From assembly GCA_018857735.1 (NCBI GenBank), contig JABMCL010002167.1, positions 672,501 through 736,500 of the forward strand: 64,000 nucleotides of DNA, given 5' to 3'. This DNA is from Alviniconcha marisindica (taxonomy: Eukaryota; Mollusca; Gastropoda; Provannidae). Each line of letters starts with the position of its first letter. Position 1 is the first letter of the stretch. Of the stretch, positions 13,637 to 26,741 are shown piece by piece. Below the pieces are notes generated by a model. The model made no database searches. It saw only the letters and a list, made by a program, of their open reading frames with translations, and was not told where the DNA came from. The position numbers and the translations under genes were made by a program.

Positions 13637-13786
13637 CTGCAAAGTTTTAAATCTGAAACAGAATGAGGCCGAAAGCATTCGTGCAGAATCAACACACAAA
13701 GGACTCAGGTCTTTGTTGTTGTACTTGTGTTACATATTTCAAGCGCTAATTACCTCCCTTTGTGTTGATTCTGCAAAGTTTTAAAT
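13637..13786. repeat. Small inverted-repeat element flanked by a 16-bp direct repeat
   Basis: Ends 13682-13702 and 13757-13775 are inverted copies (tgcagaatcaacacacaaagg against tgcagaatcaacacaaagg, a two-base indel apart). A 16-bp direct repeat, ctgcaaagttttaaat, sits at 13637-13652 and 13771-13786. The right end also carries 'aattacctccctt', a motif that recurs at 22757. It may be a MITE or the result of an aberrant duplication. Confidence 0.55.
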
Positions 13787-15703
13787 AAAATGCTGACACT
13801 GATTCAATGATTGATAGATTATAAAAACATTTGTGGACTCAGATTTTTTGCACAGGAGTCAAACCTACGACAGACCACCATCTTATGCACTGACCTTACT
13901 ATTTTGTATTATGCATTGATGAGAAAACAATCCAGTGAACAAACATAACTAATGGAAGAGAATCATAAAATTATCAGCCTCGGTAAAGGTCACAATAAAA
14001 TTCACATCACACCTACGGACGTGCCATGGGAGTGAATATCATTTACCCTGAATGAAGGGCTCTCTTCCTTTAACAATTTCAAAGCATCAGAATATCACTT
14101 TCCTCTTCTCTTTTTTTTTATTGAAAAAATAAATAAATAAAAAATAAATTTAAAAAATGGCTTTTGCAATAATATACAGACTGGCAAAACATAAGCCCTA
14201 AAAGTTCCATCTTTAATGAAACTATTGTACTTCAGTAACAGTTAGGCTTTGCTTAGCAAACATTTTTATTTCTTGCCACAAGAAGCGAAACAATAATTTC
14301 CTGTGAACCCTAAAATAAGCCAGTCATAAGTTATGAGAGATCAAAATGACTGCAACAAGTTAACAATGTCGCATGTGATGTTAAGGCACCACACTCTCTT
14401 TCACGACATCCACAAATGGTTCCTCTCAATGAATTCTGACCAAGCAATACAATATTTTTCATGTCTTTGCCTGTTTCCACCATGGTCTAAAATGGTTTGA
14501 TCTTGATCAGATGTCTCAAAAAAATATTCTGGGGAGACTTACATTCATTTGCTAAATTCAGTAAAAAAAAGTGACTGTCTCCGTCAAATTCATACCCAAC
14601 TCATGAAAACAAATTTGTGACAACCATGCAAAGTTTGCATTTAACTGCAAAAGAAATTATCTACAAAATTTTAACTTTCTGCACTTATTATGAATAATAA
14701 AGTTCTTTTGTATTTGTATAATTTGTAAATTTACCTTGCACTTTTTCCCCATGGGACTTAAATTATAAAAAGAAAAAAGGTACGATAAAGCTTAAAAACC
14801 TCAAACAATAGAGATTGAACAAAAGTACAAACTTTAAAGTCTGTTATATCATCAGGAAACTACCACCCTTGAGTACATGTACGCCTACATCAAAAATAGC
14901 TGTGCTGCAGCAGTGTATGCAGGGGGTGGGGGTGGGGGGGGGCTAAAGAACACTTCCATTAATGAGACAATACAAAAATGTACAGATTTTCCTGGTAGAC
15001 CCCTTCTCCTGGCAACAGACTGACGGTTAATCTACAAACAAGCAAATGAAAAAAAGAAATGAAACAGTCTGCTTTCAGCCCAAGAAGAAAGCCTTTTTAA
15101 AAGTGTGCATAATATATATGTTTGTATTGTTTCATTCTAAAAAATAAGTGTTCTTTTCCACCTTTCCATCGTTTTGGACAGGAAACGGCACGATTAAAAC
15201 GAAACACAAGCTTGCTGTTTTCACTTGCCAGTTCAACAGCTCTGTCACAAAGCCAGTAAAGTAGCATACATAATAATATTTTCTCATCAATACGATTTAC
15301 TTCCACCTATGATCTATACCACTGACACCTGATTACCCCTTTACCTAACAGTAAACTCATGTTTGGTAATAATTACAATACAAATGACCATACATTATAT
15401 ATATGTCAGGTAATGAGGTATGCATTCAATGTCCACACATACATTTGTTAAACTTTGAAGTTAAAATATTTTTAGTGAAAGCGTGACTGTTAAGCATTTT
15501 ACAGCAGATGATATTTACCATTTAGACTATTACTGTATTAGAGTACACATGTTAAACAGACCAAACCCAAATTCGTTGACTGGTTGATACATGAGGGTCG
15601 GGTCAGAGGTCTATGCACTGTACTCCAGAGAGCCCCGGCTAATAACAAATTCTTCTGCATTCACTGTGCAGCAATTTTGACACATCATCACGCATGCACT
15701 GAT

Positions 15704-15728
15704 GCACACACACACACACACACACACC
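15704..15728. repeat. (CA)n microsatellite
   Basis: Short uninterrupted CA run. Confidence 0.9.
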
Positions 15729-18700
15729 CACAAACAACAAAGTTTATTGCCTTGCCTGCAAAAATACAGTTTACCCCTGCTGTGTGCCTAATGCCTTGAA
15801 CACAGCAATCTAATCTTTTCATGTTACTTTGGCTCGAAGGGTGTACCATCAAACTAAGTCTGGCTGCTAAAGGATCGGCAGTTCAGAAGACATCTAGATA
15901 TAGCAGAAACTTTCGAAAGTCTTTTTATTTTATTTTTTATTATGAGCACTCAGTGACCTTGACACTGATGGTTGCCAACCAATTTTTTGCAGGACACTCT
16001 GAAAGTTCTCAACACTCTGGCTCGGGATGAGGTCACCACCACACCCAGGTTGGTCAAAAAAACAAAAACAAAAAGAAAGGTTCAGTCTACACAAAATGTG
16101 GACACACATGTATATATATATAATGATATGTGGGGTATAAAAATGGAATACTGTCAATTTCCATGTATACATAAACCATGGCCAGCATTGGGTACTAATT
16201 CATGAACAGAAAATGTAAAATTACCAGTATACAACTTGCAATGGGGAAAAATGGAATGGTTGGCAGATGGCACGTGCTGAGTACACCACAAACCAAAAGA
16301 TCAACTGCTTGAATGAAGTAGTGTGCTCATGGTAACATATTAGCAGCTACCACATAAAACCACAGTAGCTCTCAGCAGTGTTAGCTCCCCTGATAATGCG
16401 ATTAACTGCCCTTTCCCGTTTCATTAATTCCAAATACAAAATCAACTCCAGTCACAATAATGAGGTGGGCAAGTGTTGCAGGTAAAGTAAAAGAGCAGCA
16501 TCCACAACCAGGGTGGCATAAGACAGACAGAACAACCAGCCACAACCTACCCGCTTTCATCCATTAAGGGGGGAAACAGGCCCGAACCCCCGAAGGTGCT
16601 CAGACTGGAGAAATACTCCAAGAAACTACAGACAGAGAGAAAGTTAGGACAGGTTCAAGACAGTGAAAGAGTCATTGAGAGATGGGTATGAGTTGCTGGA
16701 TCTACTGATCCTTCAAAAAAAAAAAAAAAATTAACAAGAAGAACAAATCGTCAAATGACCAAATTTTAATCAGTCTTCAAAATTATAATCAAATGAGAAA
16801 TCACATACATTTATCATGGATTTATACACTGTACTACTACTATGTGTTAACTTCAATGACATATTTATGCCAGCCATGCTGTACTTCATTGTTTAAACTT
16901 TAACACAGCAAAGCCAAAAACAAGTTACTGATAGTGATACAGCAACAGTGTGTAATTTACTTCTTATTTACTAATTAATTATTATTATTCAATTTAACAA
17001 ATGCAAAGTTAAAATATAATTATGAACTGAACTAATCTGCACCATTCCTAGATTCAACTTTCATTTCAATGACGTTTTTGTTATAATTTTTGGAACACTG
17101 TAAATACTAAAATTTGGATGTGAATGTAAAATTAATGATCCAAGTTGCACACAGATCTACCAATTTATTTATTTTAATTCAAAGAAGAAAACAATGCACA
17201 ATGATGATAACAAAAATCATGGGATCATGGGAGACAATGAACAAAGCACTAATTTTGACAGAGGTCACTCAATGATAGTTAATCACTGCAACTATTACTA
17301 GTACAACTTACAAGATAAGGCACAGAAGAAAAAAATCTGCCAAAGGAGCTACCTAGTAAACTATTCAAAAATAATGTTATAAACACTTCTAAGACTGGAT
17401 GCAAAAAAAATATTTAATGAATAAAAAATCTGATAGAATATTGCATTTAATGGGGGAAAAACTGCATTTTCAAAATAAATGGATGCCAAACTTTACTGGG
17501 TGCCATAATTTATTAAAAACAAACTGCAAACTATTAGTATTAATAATATTAGTTATTGCCCAAAACGTTTGACACACAAAAGTGCATTATCCACAAATGT
17601 TCCATCTACTCTTAGTTTGATTAATAATAATATGAAGCCATTTTACTTTAATAATCATAATAGCCATAGTGGATTTGTTTTGAACTATTATATATAGTAT
17701 TAATTCATCATGTTCTATTTTCTGTCATGACTGCAGTAACGAATAAGCAGAAGGTAAGACTACGAACAAGAGTGCCACAAATGACATCTGAATAAAAATG
17801 ATGTTGACATGGAATATGGACACACTCATGCACTTCTGCACACTTTCTCTCTAACATTAACAATATAACAGTAATCAGTCACTGAATCAGGAATGTGCCA
17901 GACTACCACAAAAACTGACATTAACAGTTGCACTAACAGTAACACTAGTAACACTCTAACAGGACAATTACTATCTGGGTCAGACAACATGAACAGAATA
18001 ATAAATATTTGTCCTATTTTACTTTTTCAGTATTAGTAATGGGAAAGATTTTCCTGACTGTGTTTGCTGCGAGAGGTATACTAACACACACGCATGCGCG
18101 CACACACACACACACCAGCCAGAGAAAGAACATTTCAGCTGAGCACTAAAAATTAACATTGACAAATTTACAATTGTGGTCAGCTCTGCATATTTCATGA
18201 AGCTCATTTTCTGCCAACAGTGAACATTAGTATCAGACATTGTTCTGTGCTGACATCACCCCATCATGTGTGTCTTGTGAGGGCACTCTGAAACAGCATC
18301 ATCTAATGATCATAGCTGAAGAATTGCTACCAAAGGCAAAGGCAGCTAATCTTTTGCTTCTGTTCATTGCTCTCAACTTGACCCGACACTCAAGCGTTTT
18401 GTCAGACTATCAAATTTTTAACTGTGTAAATTGACCAATTTCATCACAATGAATTGAATGGCATGTACAAAACACCAACATTACAGTTCCTGCAGTTGCA
18501 GAGTCCAGGGGGTGGTGGCTTTGTTAGACATGTTAGGGAGGAGCGGCCTTACACAAACCTAGAAGTCAGACATGGAATGTTTCACAGCTACAGTAACTTA
18601 CACGCAGGTCAGAACAAAAACACAGCAAATTATTACCAATTCGCTTTGACTGCACAAGACACCATGATGGGCAGAGTATATATTATATATATATTTCAGC

Positions 18701-19084
18701 TGTATGTTTACAGAGAAATACGCAGCATTAAAGGATTCTTTGAGATCGCACAAGCCCGCCTGGTCTGGGGAACCTTGGACATTCACACTCTTTGTAAATG
18801 TCATCCCACAGCAACTCTTTAGTTATCAATTCACCTTTGCTGACATTTAAATGTTCATTTTAGAAAACAAAGCATCCCCATGGAATTTCAGCACTGTCTT
18901 GATTGAAAGTAAAAAAACCAGCAGCACCACCAACATCACTGCTGACACCAACATTATGTGAAGATAGGTGTAGCAATCTAATATTTTCACTGGGCACTTT
19001 TGGCTTATGATGATCTACCATCACACTAAGTTTAGTTCAGAAGGTATAGTAAAAACAGGTAAATGTGTTGGCTATATTTATATA

Positions 19085-19260
19085 CCCTCACTGTGACCTT
19101 GAACTTGAAGATAGCAATCTTTTTTTCTTGTTTCTTTTTTTCTTTTTGCATGACACTTTGACCCATGATGATGCACCACCATACCAAGTTTGGTTACAAA
19201 AGGCTGAGCAATTCAGAAGATATCCTCTGGACAAAGGCAGACACATAACTGACAGGGTGG
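19085..19260. mobile_element. Dispersed repeat, 'gtgaccttgaacttga' family
   Basis: Shares ordered text with 405-545 (gaccttga, gatgcaccaccata, tttggttaca, agatatcc, ggacaaa). Shorter relatives, with 'ccatcaaactaagt' or 'ccatcacactaagttt' and 'gttcagaag', occur at 15825-15900 and 18995-19050. Several diverged copies of one element are therefore scattered through the TSC22-side intron. No coding capacity was seen; class unknown, SINE-like by size. Confidence 0.55.
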
Positions 19261-20341
19261 AGGAGGGGTAAAAATGAATAATTAGAATTGGAATGAAATC
19301 CATGCAAGGATCATTTTTCATGTACAAAAAACTACAATGTCACTGTCACTGTAAAATTCCAACACCCAAAAAATTCATTAAAAATCAGCAAAATGCAGGA
19401 GAAAAGGTGGTATCAAAGGAAGTGAATGCCAAGAAACAGCCAGCATTCTCCTTACCAATATTAATTCTTATGCTTGGACGTCAGAAAGAATGGAACTCAG
19501 CTGGTGAACTACTATGACTGTCCACAAAATGTCTATCAATCACACTCATGCCTTATTGAAGTTATTCATCATGAACTTTCACTCATTTCAAATGAGGGTA
19601 AACAAACCATTTAAGGCATTTAACCTACATCACCAACAGGGTCTTACTTTTCACTGGACAATCTTCATGTTCAACAATATTCAATAAGGATTGAAAAAGT
19701 TGAATAACAAGAACATGAGGGTGGGGGGGAGAGGGGGAGGGGGGGGAGTGGGGGCATAAGAAAATAATATACATCCTACAGCCCTCCTCAGTTTCTGCCA
19801 CTGCTAAGAACATACTACTAGTACTAGTGCTGTAAGTATAACCCATTCAGTCACACTCACATACTATAAGTAATACCCATGCCCATTGTGTTGAGCTGCC
19901 TGTGCACAGTCTCCAGCTCCAAATTCCAGGTTCTGACTCTGAGGTAAGCTACCTAATCATGCATGCTGCCTTTCTGTCTTTATCTTGCTGAATAGGTTTT
20001 TCTCCTTGGGCTTGGGCTGTTTTGCTGTTCCACTCCTGTTCACAACTTCTCTTTCATCTGACTCATGGGTCGTGCATGCCCATCACTACATGCCAAGCAA
20101 ACAACTCTTAACTTCCATGCACATTCACCTTCCCAGCTTCCTTTGCCTAGCTTTGGCTAAGCATTTATTTATTTTTATTTATTTTTTTTCTCCTTTTGTG
20201 CACAACCCTCCTAGTTATACTTCAAAGTAAAGACCAAAGCTGTTTAAGTCATTTAACAACAAACTGGGTTACCATGGAAGTTAACAAAATATGAGCACAC
20301 ATGTAATAAATGATGAATGCACACAAACACACTCGTGTGTA

Positions 20342-20344
<3 letters not shown>

Positions 20345-20430
<86 letters not shown>
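20345..20430. repeat. Compound (TC)n(AC)n microsatellite
   Basis: TC repeats to 20400 pass directly into AC repeats to 20430. The long hydrophobic/Ser-Leu and His-Thr open frames across it are microsatellite artefacts. Confidence 0.95.
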
Positions 20431-20433
<3 letters not shown>

Positions 20434-20449
20434 CTGACATAGAGATAAA

Positions 20450-20552
20450 GTGCTTGCTGGCCAGTTTGTTACACATGTATACAGAGCAAGTTCAGCAAGC
20501 CAGTCAAGCCTGTGACACTTGACTTGTGTAAGACAAACTGGCCAGCAAGCAC
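20450..20552. repeat. Inverted repeat, 20-bp arms
   Basis: The arms 20450-20469 and 20533-20552 are exact reverse complements (gtgcttgctggccagtttgt) separated by 63 bases. It starts directly after the compound microsatellite. It could fold as a stem-loop or mark the ends of a small inserted element; no target duplication was identified. Confidence 0.85.
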
Positions 20553-20681
20553 CTTCTCTTCAGTCATCACAACCCAAAGCAATCAATATTCAATGGTCCC
20601 CATGTGACTGTCATAGTCACTGTAGTGTCAGAAGACTGAACTGGGATGTAAAGATACTGTAATATTGCTTTGAGGTTCACT

Positions 20682-20682
<1 letters not shown>

Positions 20683-20714
<32 letters not shown>
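20683..20714. repeat. (TG)n microsatellite
   Basis: TG run, followed by a short self-complementary CpG-bearing stretch (gcgcacgcgagatcgcgtgcgc) at 20715-20736. Confidence 0.9.
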
Positions 20715-20717
<3 letters not shown>

Positions 20718-20739
20718 ACGCGAGATCGCGTGCGCTCAA

Positions 20740-23700
20740 GGTTGTAAACCAACATGATACACCAATGCCTTATACTTCTGTACATCAGCCGTTGGTGTTC
20801 CACTGCCACCAATAGTAATGACTGCTAAACAAATGAACCTCAACTATTATTACTACAAATAATAACAATGAGGAAAAACTTCATCACTAAACTGGCATGT
20901 GAACACAGAACAGTTAAACGTGGGCAGCAAAGGCAAAATGCCAACCAAGGAAAATTTCATGCAAAAGTCAAACTATTACAGTATTAGTATTGTATTCTAT
21001 TAGTACTATTACTTCATTTTCAGTCTCAGTCAATATTTAAACACAACAGGTCAAGATGAGTCACAAATTTACTGAGACATTATCACTGACGACGAGCACG
21101 CTGTGAGGTGAAATGTCAAATGTCTTTTTACTTCCAGTTCCACCTTCATAAGCATTTTACCGTAAACGCCCACACAAAGTAAATAATAAATATATGCCAA
21201 GTACAGCACAGCTACTGAGCTAGTTCTACCTATGCCACACACTTCTTCAGGTTCAGGTACATACACAAACAAAGACTACAGGCTCACTATGACACGTCCA
21301 CAGAGCTGCTTAAGCCAAAGGTAACAAGAGAATGGAGCAGACAAAGATAGGAGAAGAAAAGAAAAAGAAAGAAAAAAAACACACACAGACACACACTTAG
21401 TATGTCAGTGGCAATAGCCACACAAAGTCCTGTCAGTTTTTTCTCTGTGTGCGTATGTGTGCGTGCATACAACTACAAGTATGCATGTGCGTGTATAAAG
21501 ACAACTGTATTATATAATAAACATAGCAAATGTTAAGTTGCAGCTTCACATAACCAGTTTCATAGAAATGTATTCCAATTTTTCCATGTTCTATCAATTC
21601 TATTATTGTATAAGTATTGTGCTTGTGTATTATTCAAAGCTTAAACAACTGAGGGCAGAAAAATAGCATGGCAGTCAAATTCTTCCCTAATACTAATAGT
21701 AATACTGTAAATCACTAAATGCAATAATACTAAATTACACTTACAGTATTAGTATTAACTGTATATTATACACAGAAGTGGCTTTTGTTGTAGCTGTTGT
21801 TTGTTTTGTTTTGGTGGTGGTGTGTGAGTGTATGTGTGTTTTTTTGTTGTTTTTTTTGCAAGTGGGGGGGGAGGGGGGGGTTGGCATTGTTTGTTCTTAC
21901 GCAGTTATTCAACAAGAAGTTTAATGCAGCAGACAGTGACAATGACCCACCTGAAAGTCATCAACTCTACTTTATTTAGTTCCATTGTACAACTGCTGAG
22001 TGCTGGTGACCCACAAAACCAACAAGGTTGTTAGTGCTAACTGCTATGAAAATATATTTCACTGTTTCAGCCTCGCTGTTCAACTTCAAGTTTGGGCAGT
22101 GCTCACTTATCTTCTCACAGGGGTCCCACTGAGAGAAAAAAAAAAATCCCACAAACTCTAACTCTAAGGCATTCTGAGGGGCACTCCTCTTAAAAATGAA
22201 TAAATCATGTCAGGCTTAGTGCAACCTGGTATGAAAACAGATAGATTTTATTCATTTTTCGCAAAGAATTCTCAATAGTTTTCATACCATTTGAGGTGCA
22301 AACTGCAAACCCACTTATTGGCAATAGTTTCTTGATGTCCCTTGCACAAACTGCTCATTCTTGAACGGTGAAATGGATGGGAACAAGAAGAGCAACAATG
22401 CTCAGACAACTTCCATTTATTGTGAAAACCGGGGGGGGGGGGGAGAAAGAAAGAAAATTCTATTCAATACACACATACTGTGTATGATCTGTTTTTTTAA
22501 TGTATTTAACAACTAATGAACTATGGAACACGTTAAAACTACATCAAACATGAAATTAAAACTATTTTAAAAAATTGCAATTTAAGTTTCTGACACTCAT
22601 GACCTCAAAATAGGGCAACTGTCATAAACTACAATATGAATCTACACATCCCAAGCAATATTATAATCAAGTGAAGTTTGAAAGGCATCACTTTTAAAAC
22701 AAACTCTCAAAAAAGCCAAAGTTTAAGTAGAACGTGTCAAATCAGGCAAAGTGTCAATTACCTCCCTTGAATAAGTGACAGTAAACAATAATGGTACATC
22801 TTTTAATCAACATAAATTTTTTTTTTTAACTGGTAAAGTTTCATATAAATCAGATAAGATTAAGAACATTAAATTTTCAGTTAAAACTTTGATACAGCTG
22901 CGAGAGCATGACCCCGAAATACTGTCAATGTAAAGTTCTGAAAGTGGTATTACAATATGGGTAATGGGCACAGGCTGAGTTCAGTGCAAACTACTACAGT
23001 ACTACTACTAGCCTACCACCTATCACCAATACCACTGTGCAAAGTTTGACATCTACCTCATTTATTGTGTCCAAGAAAATTGCCAGCAGTGTTGAAGTTT
23101 TGGGCATAACGCTCATTCTACTACAAATTACCACAATGCAAAGTTGGACATTTGTCTCATTTATTGTGTTCAAGAAAACTGAGAGCAGTGTTCCAGTTTT
23201 GGGCGACGCTCATCCAGCCAACCAGCGGGCTGGCCTATGAGTGACTGAACATTACAATTTTACACTGACATTTTTTTCATAATCGTGCATCCAATTCCAA
23301 AACTTTACATTTGTTACATTCTGTTTTCCATATCTGTGCCTCCAAAACTTCACATCTGTTGAAACCAGTCTCCAACATGACCTGCGCAAGATGGTAGTTG
23401 GTACCAGTCGACTGGACAGTCGGGTCCAGTGGGTGAAATCTCACATGAGATCTCCAGCTGTCCAGGCCAGTTCAAGCGACTTCTGTTCAGACTGTTGTCT
23501 ATTATTGAGTACTAATGTGCTATCGCAGCCTAGGCTGTGCACATAATAAAGCACACACATTTATTCAGACTTAATTTTTTCTCTCACTAATGTGTGGGAC
23601 CCCTGTAATACACTCCTTGGCTGTTTGCCTGAACCAGTGGGTCATGTCTTCTGAGGTTAGGGACAGAAAGAAAATAGTCTGAATATTAATTTGTGATCAG

Positions 23701-25220
23701 AGAAAGGTTCATAAAATTTCATTCCATTCTTTCTATGTTGCATTAATGTTTCACAATTGATGGTTTTACACAACAGCTAATTGAAAAAATAATATTTCAA
23801 TCTTTGTTTAAACTTAAAAGCTGAAAAGACAACTTTTTTGTAATCAAAGAATCAATGATCAATCGACCTTCACTAGTATTACTATTACTGTATTAGAGTT
23901 AAATGCACAGAGGCCACAATAAACATGTAACTTGTAATAACCTGGGATTTTTTTCATCACTGTTGCTTACCACCTACAATAATGCATCTGAATTGAGATG
24001 GATTAAAACAATATTATGGATTAAAACAACATTACTTATTAATCTTAAAACTGAAGGGGAACATTAAAATCAAAAGGAAAATGACATGAGACTGTCACTT
24101 TTGCATATATATTTATTTACCTTGTAATTTACTTGCATGCCAAATGAGGGTCATTAAAGGTAAAAAAAAAAAAAAAAAAATCATCACTGTTGCAGGGATG
24201 TACTCTGGCGTTCTACATGGGTCACTGACCAATTAACACAATAACACTTTTAACAGCCTAAAACGTGTAATTATTTGCAGAAGGTGGACAAGTGTTCCAT
24301 TCACTTCTGTTTGACTCTTTGTGGTAATGTCAGTTTTAATTTTGTTTTATCCTGGACCAGACATTCCAAGCAGATGATACGGGCAGTCATTATTTTCTGT
24401 TAGTCTGTATATATTCATAAGTATGTGCTCTTCAGCTTGGCCTATACTCTGAAAGCTTTGAAAATAAACATTATTGTCTGCTGTGGAGTTGAGCAACACT
24501 GAGCTAAAGGTACACTGTTATTGGTCTGTTTAACAAGGTGAATGAAAGAGTGTGCTTTTCACTGACAAAGAAAATAGAAGTGGCTTACTATTACTAATCA
24601 ATTTACAGTATGAAACGCATAAGACATACACATTCCTGTTTGTTGTGTCTTTTGTTAAAACTAACATGCATGGCATCAATTGCACACTATTCATAATATT
24701 ACTTTAGTAAGTACACTGATTCATATGAATTTCTCTGTTTGTTGATTCAAGATGGAAAGGCACAAGGTTTTCAAACCAAAATGTTTTAAGTTTTAAACTG
24801 AAGTGGAAAAGTTCAGCTAGATACAAAGTTATAAAATAAAAAAATGAGTTCTGGGACAACACACACACTGACAGACACTGAAGTAACTGCTTCAATCTGA
24901 AACTTTGTGAAAGGTTTAGCACTAGGACTGGAAGCAACATGAAAACAAAAAGCATAAAACAGAACATGCACAGTGTCACTGTCAGTGGCTTTTGAGTGCC
25001 AGTGCCAAACACATCACTGCAGACACCCAACAAACAACCAGGAAAGGCAGACGGTAGTGAGAGATATAAAACACAGGCATTTCTAGACACAGTCATAGTG
25101 ATACTAAGAGAAATAAAGCACTGGTATCTCTAAAATTCCATCACTAATGTTAACTATTATGGTAATGAAATGGGTGATGAATGAGGGATGGGGAGGCAGG
25201 GAGGTGTCAGATAAAACAAA
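20740..25220. other. Intron-like AT-rich DNA, no gene seen
   Basis: No supportable exon or RNA gene. It contains a 98-bp spaced direct repeat at 23033-23212 (listed separately), an A run (24162-24180) and a G run (22431-22442). The minus-strand open frame at 24704-25096 lies in the first part of the TSC22 intron; it has no family signature or splice signals supporting it. Confidence 0.5.
23033..23212. repeat. Diverged direct repeat, about 98-bp spacing
   Basis: 'gcaaagtttgacatctacctca' near 23039 and 'gcaaagttggacatttgtctca' near 23138 begin two copies. Both continue through 'tttattgtgt(c/t)caagaaaa', 'cagcagtgtt' and 'agttttgggc' to 'acgctcat'. A third, shorter resemblance ('aactttacatttgttacattctg') follows near 23300. 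Confidence 0.75.
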
Positions 25221-25227
25221 AACTTAC

Positions 25228-26705
25228 GCCTCTTCAGTGATGTCATCATCAGTTGGAGGGTGGGTGATCCCACCAACAGCTATCTCCAGAGGCGCCAGCC
25301 CTGCCCCCAAACTTAGCGTTGTCTCCTCCCCTCTCTCTGAACGAAGTGGAACAAGGTTGTTGTGGGTGGAGCCACTAAGGGACAACTGCACGTCCAAGTC
25401 GGACCCATATCCATCCAGAGGCTGGGATGACACAGACGCTGGGACATGATTCGGTTGTGGCGGGAGTATGTTGGGGATGTTGCCACCCATTGTACTAGCA
25501 CTGTTCCCAACACCAGTACTCAGGTTGTACCCAGGCTGTTGAGAAGACATGTCATACATCGCCTGTTGTTGCTGCTGTGGTGGCGCCACTGGCTGACCTT
25601 GACCACTGCTGATCTGGGCTTGACCTGCAGAGTTCACGTACTCGCCTGTTTGCATAGCACCAGAAGGCGTCTGCTGGGAAGTGGCGACAGAGCCAGGCAC
25701 AGAGGCAGGCTGGGAATGCACATTGGCCGGAATCATGGAGACCTGGGGGGTGGGGAGTTGCTGGGACTGACCGCTAGGGTATGGGATGTTCCCAGACAAA
25801 CTCTGACTTGTCTGGGTCTGGCCATGTGGCATGGCCGGCAGGTTAGGGACCGAACCCCCAGATCTCAAGGACTGACTGCTAGCTGCAGGCACTGATTGTC
25901 CCATTGACTGACCTGGCACCCCTGCCTGCACAGGGTACGGTAGAGGAGCTGAAGACTGAGCAACATGGTTTGAAAATGAAGAGTTCACTTGGCTGACTGA
26001 AGTCAGACCAGGCTGACTAGAAGGTGCTGGCTGTATAGGCTGGAATGCCTCACCTTGTGTTTTGGTGGGGGTTGAGACATCTGGCGCAGCTGTAGACTGA
26101 GGCAAAGAGGGCATGGCCATGGTGCCAGTTGCCCCAGCAAGCAAAGGGTTTTTTGACGGATCATCCACACCATGAACATAATGCACTGAATTGGCAGCAC
26201 TGGAATTACCAGAGTTGACATGAATTTCCTCCTGCTTGTTCTCGGACTTTTCTGGCGCATCTAGGTAATCATAACAAACCCATCTTCCCCGCTTGAATGG
26301 TTCTTTCGTCTCTACTTTCACCACCTTGAATCTGGCCGGCTTCTCTTTTATCACTTCCTCTGGCGTTAACAGTGGATCTTGATTGTCGGTGTCTGTTGCT
26401 TTTGAATTCGTATCATAAATTTCTGAGCTTAAATCTTCAGTGTGACTATCGACAGTCTCGTCAAGATCATCTTGACTGTCCAAGTCGTTGTCCTGTGTCA
26501 AATCACCACTTCCGCCCCTTTGTGAACTCTTCGTTACACTCGTGATTTTGAATGTCGTCTTCTTCTTCGGGGCATCAACCTTTGGATTACTCTGGTTGCC
26601 TCGGGGGTCGTTCTCGTCTCTCCCGTTGTCTTTTAGATTGTGCTGGGAACCAGTGGGGTCGGATGAAACGGACATATTTTCAATACCCAGGGGTCTATCT
26701 GCCAT
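25228..26705 (-). CDS. TSC22/bunched-family long isoform, first coding exon (partial gene)
   Basis: About 492 codons from ATG 26705 to the donor at 25228/25227 (GAG GC|GTAAGT, phase 2). The ATG has a good context (gagaagATGG) and an in-frame TAG lies at 26744-26742. Two landmarks identify the family: KKKTTFKITSVT at residues 47-58, and PARFKVVKVETKEPFKRGRW with following VCYDYLD at residues 123-149. These match the two conserved N-terminal motifs of long TSC22D proteins and Drosophila BunA. Motif 2 contains RFKV, an RFx[V/I] sequence of the type bound by SPAK/OSR1 C-terminal domains; long TSC22 isoforms are known to work with NRBP1/Madm and the WNK pathway in growth and cell-volume control. 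Residues 200-430 are Ser/Gln/Pro-rich with a short Q run and look disordered. The C-terminal TSC box and leucine zipper, needed for dimerisation, must come from downstream exons not found in the window. Confidence 0.93.
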
Positions 26706-26741
26706 CTTCTCGAGGCAAATTACTTCTCGCGACAACTCTGA

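Larger units (their letters stand above)
9600..20340. other. Intron-like AT-rich DNA, no gene seen
   Basis: No exon with a credible protein and splice borders was found on either strand. Open frames here (for example 12389-12763 and 13410-13784 on the plus strand) have low-complexity or unstructured translations and no family signature. Small CA/TG repeats lie at 15704-15728 and 18096-18116, and AT-rich stretches near 8940-9005. If the two TSC22-side exons belong to one gene, this whole stretch is intron. Confidence 0.5.

Noticed and set aside
12389..13784. Two 124-codon plus-strand ORFs
   Set aside because: No recognisable domain, AT-driven composition (N, K, I, F rich), no splice or start context.
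24704..25096. Minus-strand 130-codon ORF just downstream of the TSC22 exon
   Set aside because: Hydrophobic, Phe/Leu/Cys-rich translation of AT-rich intron; no family signature, and the upstream donor makes this intronic.
1..25220. TSC-box/leucine-zipper exon of the TSC22 gene
   Set aside because: Looked for reverse-complement text of a conserved DNKIEQAMDLVK-like exon downstream of both first exons; none was recognised, so it is assumed to lie outside the window.
25446..25895. Plus-strand 149-codon ORF
   Set aside because: Antisense to the TSC22 exon, which has clear family motifs on the minus strand.
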